Part shown: positions 18,051 to 18,106 of the stretch, piece by piece
How positions within the stretch are numbered: position 1 is the first letter of the stretch
Layout: the number at the start of each line of letters is the position of its first letter
Origin: an uncultured Collinsella sp.
GTDB taxonomy: Bacteria; Actinomycetota; Coriobacteriia; Coriobacteriales; Coriobacteriaceae
Reading direction: 5' to 3'
Assembly (NCBI GenBank): GCA_902489945.1
Contig: CABUBZ010000040.1
Span: forward strand, 1-18,106
Length of the DNA: 18,106 nt
The notes under the pieces: model-generated
What the model was told of the DNA's origin: nothing
Databases searched by the model: none
Seen by the model: the letters and a program-made list of their open reading frames with translations, nothing else
Translations under genes and position numbers: made by a program

Positions 18051-18081
18051 AAAGGGGTCAGGTTTCTTTGCACCAAGAAAC
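18051..18081. repeat. Repeat-like sequence at the right edge
   Basis: AAAGGGGTCAGG followed by the 7-bp hairpin GTTTCTT/AAGAAAC (18062-18081) lies just past the bactofilin-like gene. Short sequences beginning GGGGTCAGG are familiar from repeats associated with REP-type (Y1 tyrosine) transposases. The window ends before any transposase could be seen, so this is tentative. It could also act as a weak terminator. Confidence 0.35.
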
Positions 18082-18106
18082 GAAGCGGGGCACCCGATCG
18101 AATACA

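Overview
The window is GC-rich, compact bacterial chromosome. Gene order, protein style and the tRNA-flanking repeats suggest a member of the Coriobacteriia (Actinomycetota), most likely Collinsella or a close relative. That assignment rests on recognition of the sequence style, not on a search. Most of the window is housekeeping. From the left edge to about 14.9 kb every gene is on the minus strand; from 15.4 kb onward every gene is on the plus strand.

Read in transcription order, the minus-strand block begins at about 15.0 kb with a ribosomal/replication operon: rpsF (bS6), ssb, rpsR (bS18) and rplI (bL9), closed by a strong terminator at 13.2 kb. Next come dnaB (replicative helicase), purA (adenylosuccinate synthetase), purD (GAR synthetase) and a NUDIX hydrolase of the ADP-ribose pyrophosphatase type. 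A half-size ABC exporter and a tightly linked, uncharacterised single-pass membrane protein follow, ending in a terminator at 5.2 kb. The last unit is carA-carB, both subunits of carbamoyl-phosphate synthetase. It has an RNA hairpin matching the PyrR binding loop directly against the carA ribosome-binding site.

The strand switch at about 15.0-15.4 kb is a 0.5 kb non-coding divergent region. It holds the rpsF promoter and leader hairpin, a perfect actinobacterial-type DnaA-box sequence and a strong tRNA promoter. Two class II tRNA-Ser genes follow, GGA then CGA anticodon, each with its own hairpin terminator. Just beyond them lies an exact inverted 25-nt copy of the 3' end of tRNA-Ser(CGA), then a run of perfect hairpins and a large palindrome. 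This looks like a repeat or integration scar. The right end carries a TRIC/UPF0126-type membrane protein and a secreted, membrane-anchored bactofilin-like beta-solenoid protein, then a short repeat-like sequence at the edge.

I see no phage, CRISPR, toxin-antitoxin, IS transposase or biosynthetic cluster. The best leads for unexplained biology are the PyrR-type translational switch of carAB, the inverted tRNA-end/hairpin region, the long inverted repeat between carA and the exporter operon, and the two poorly characterised membrane proteins.
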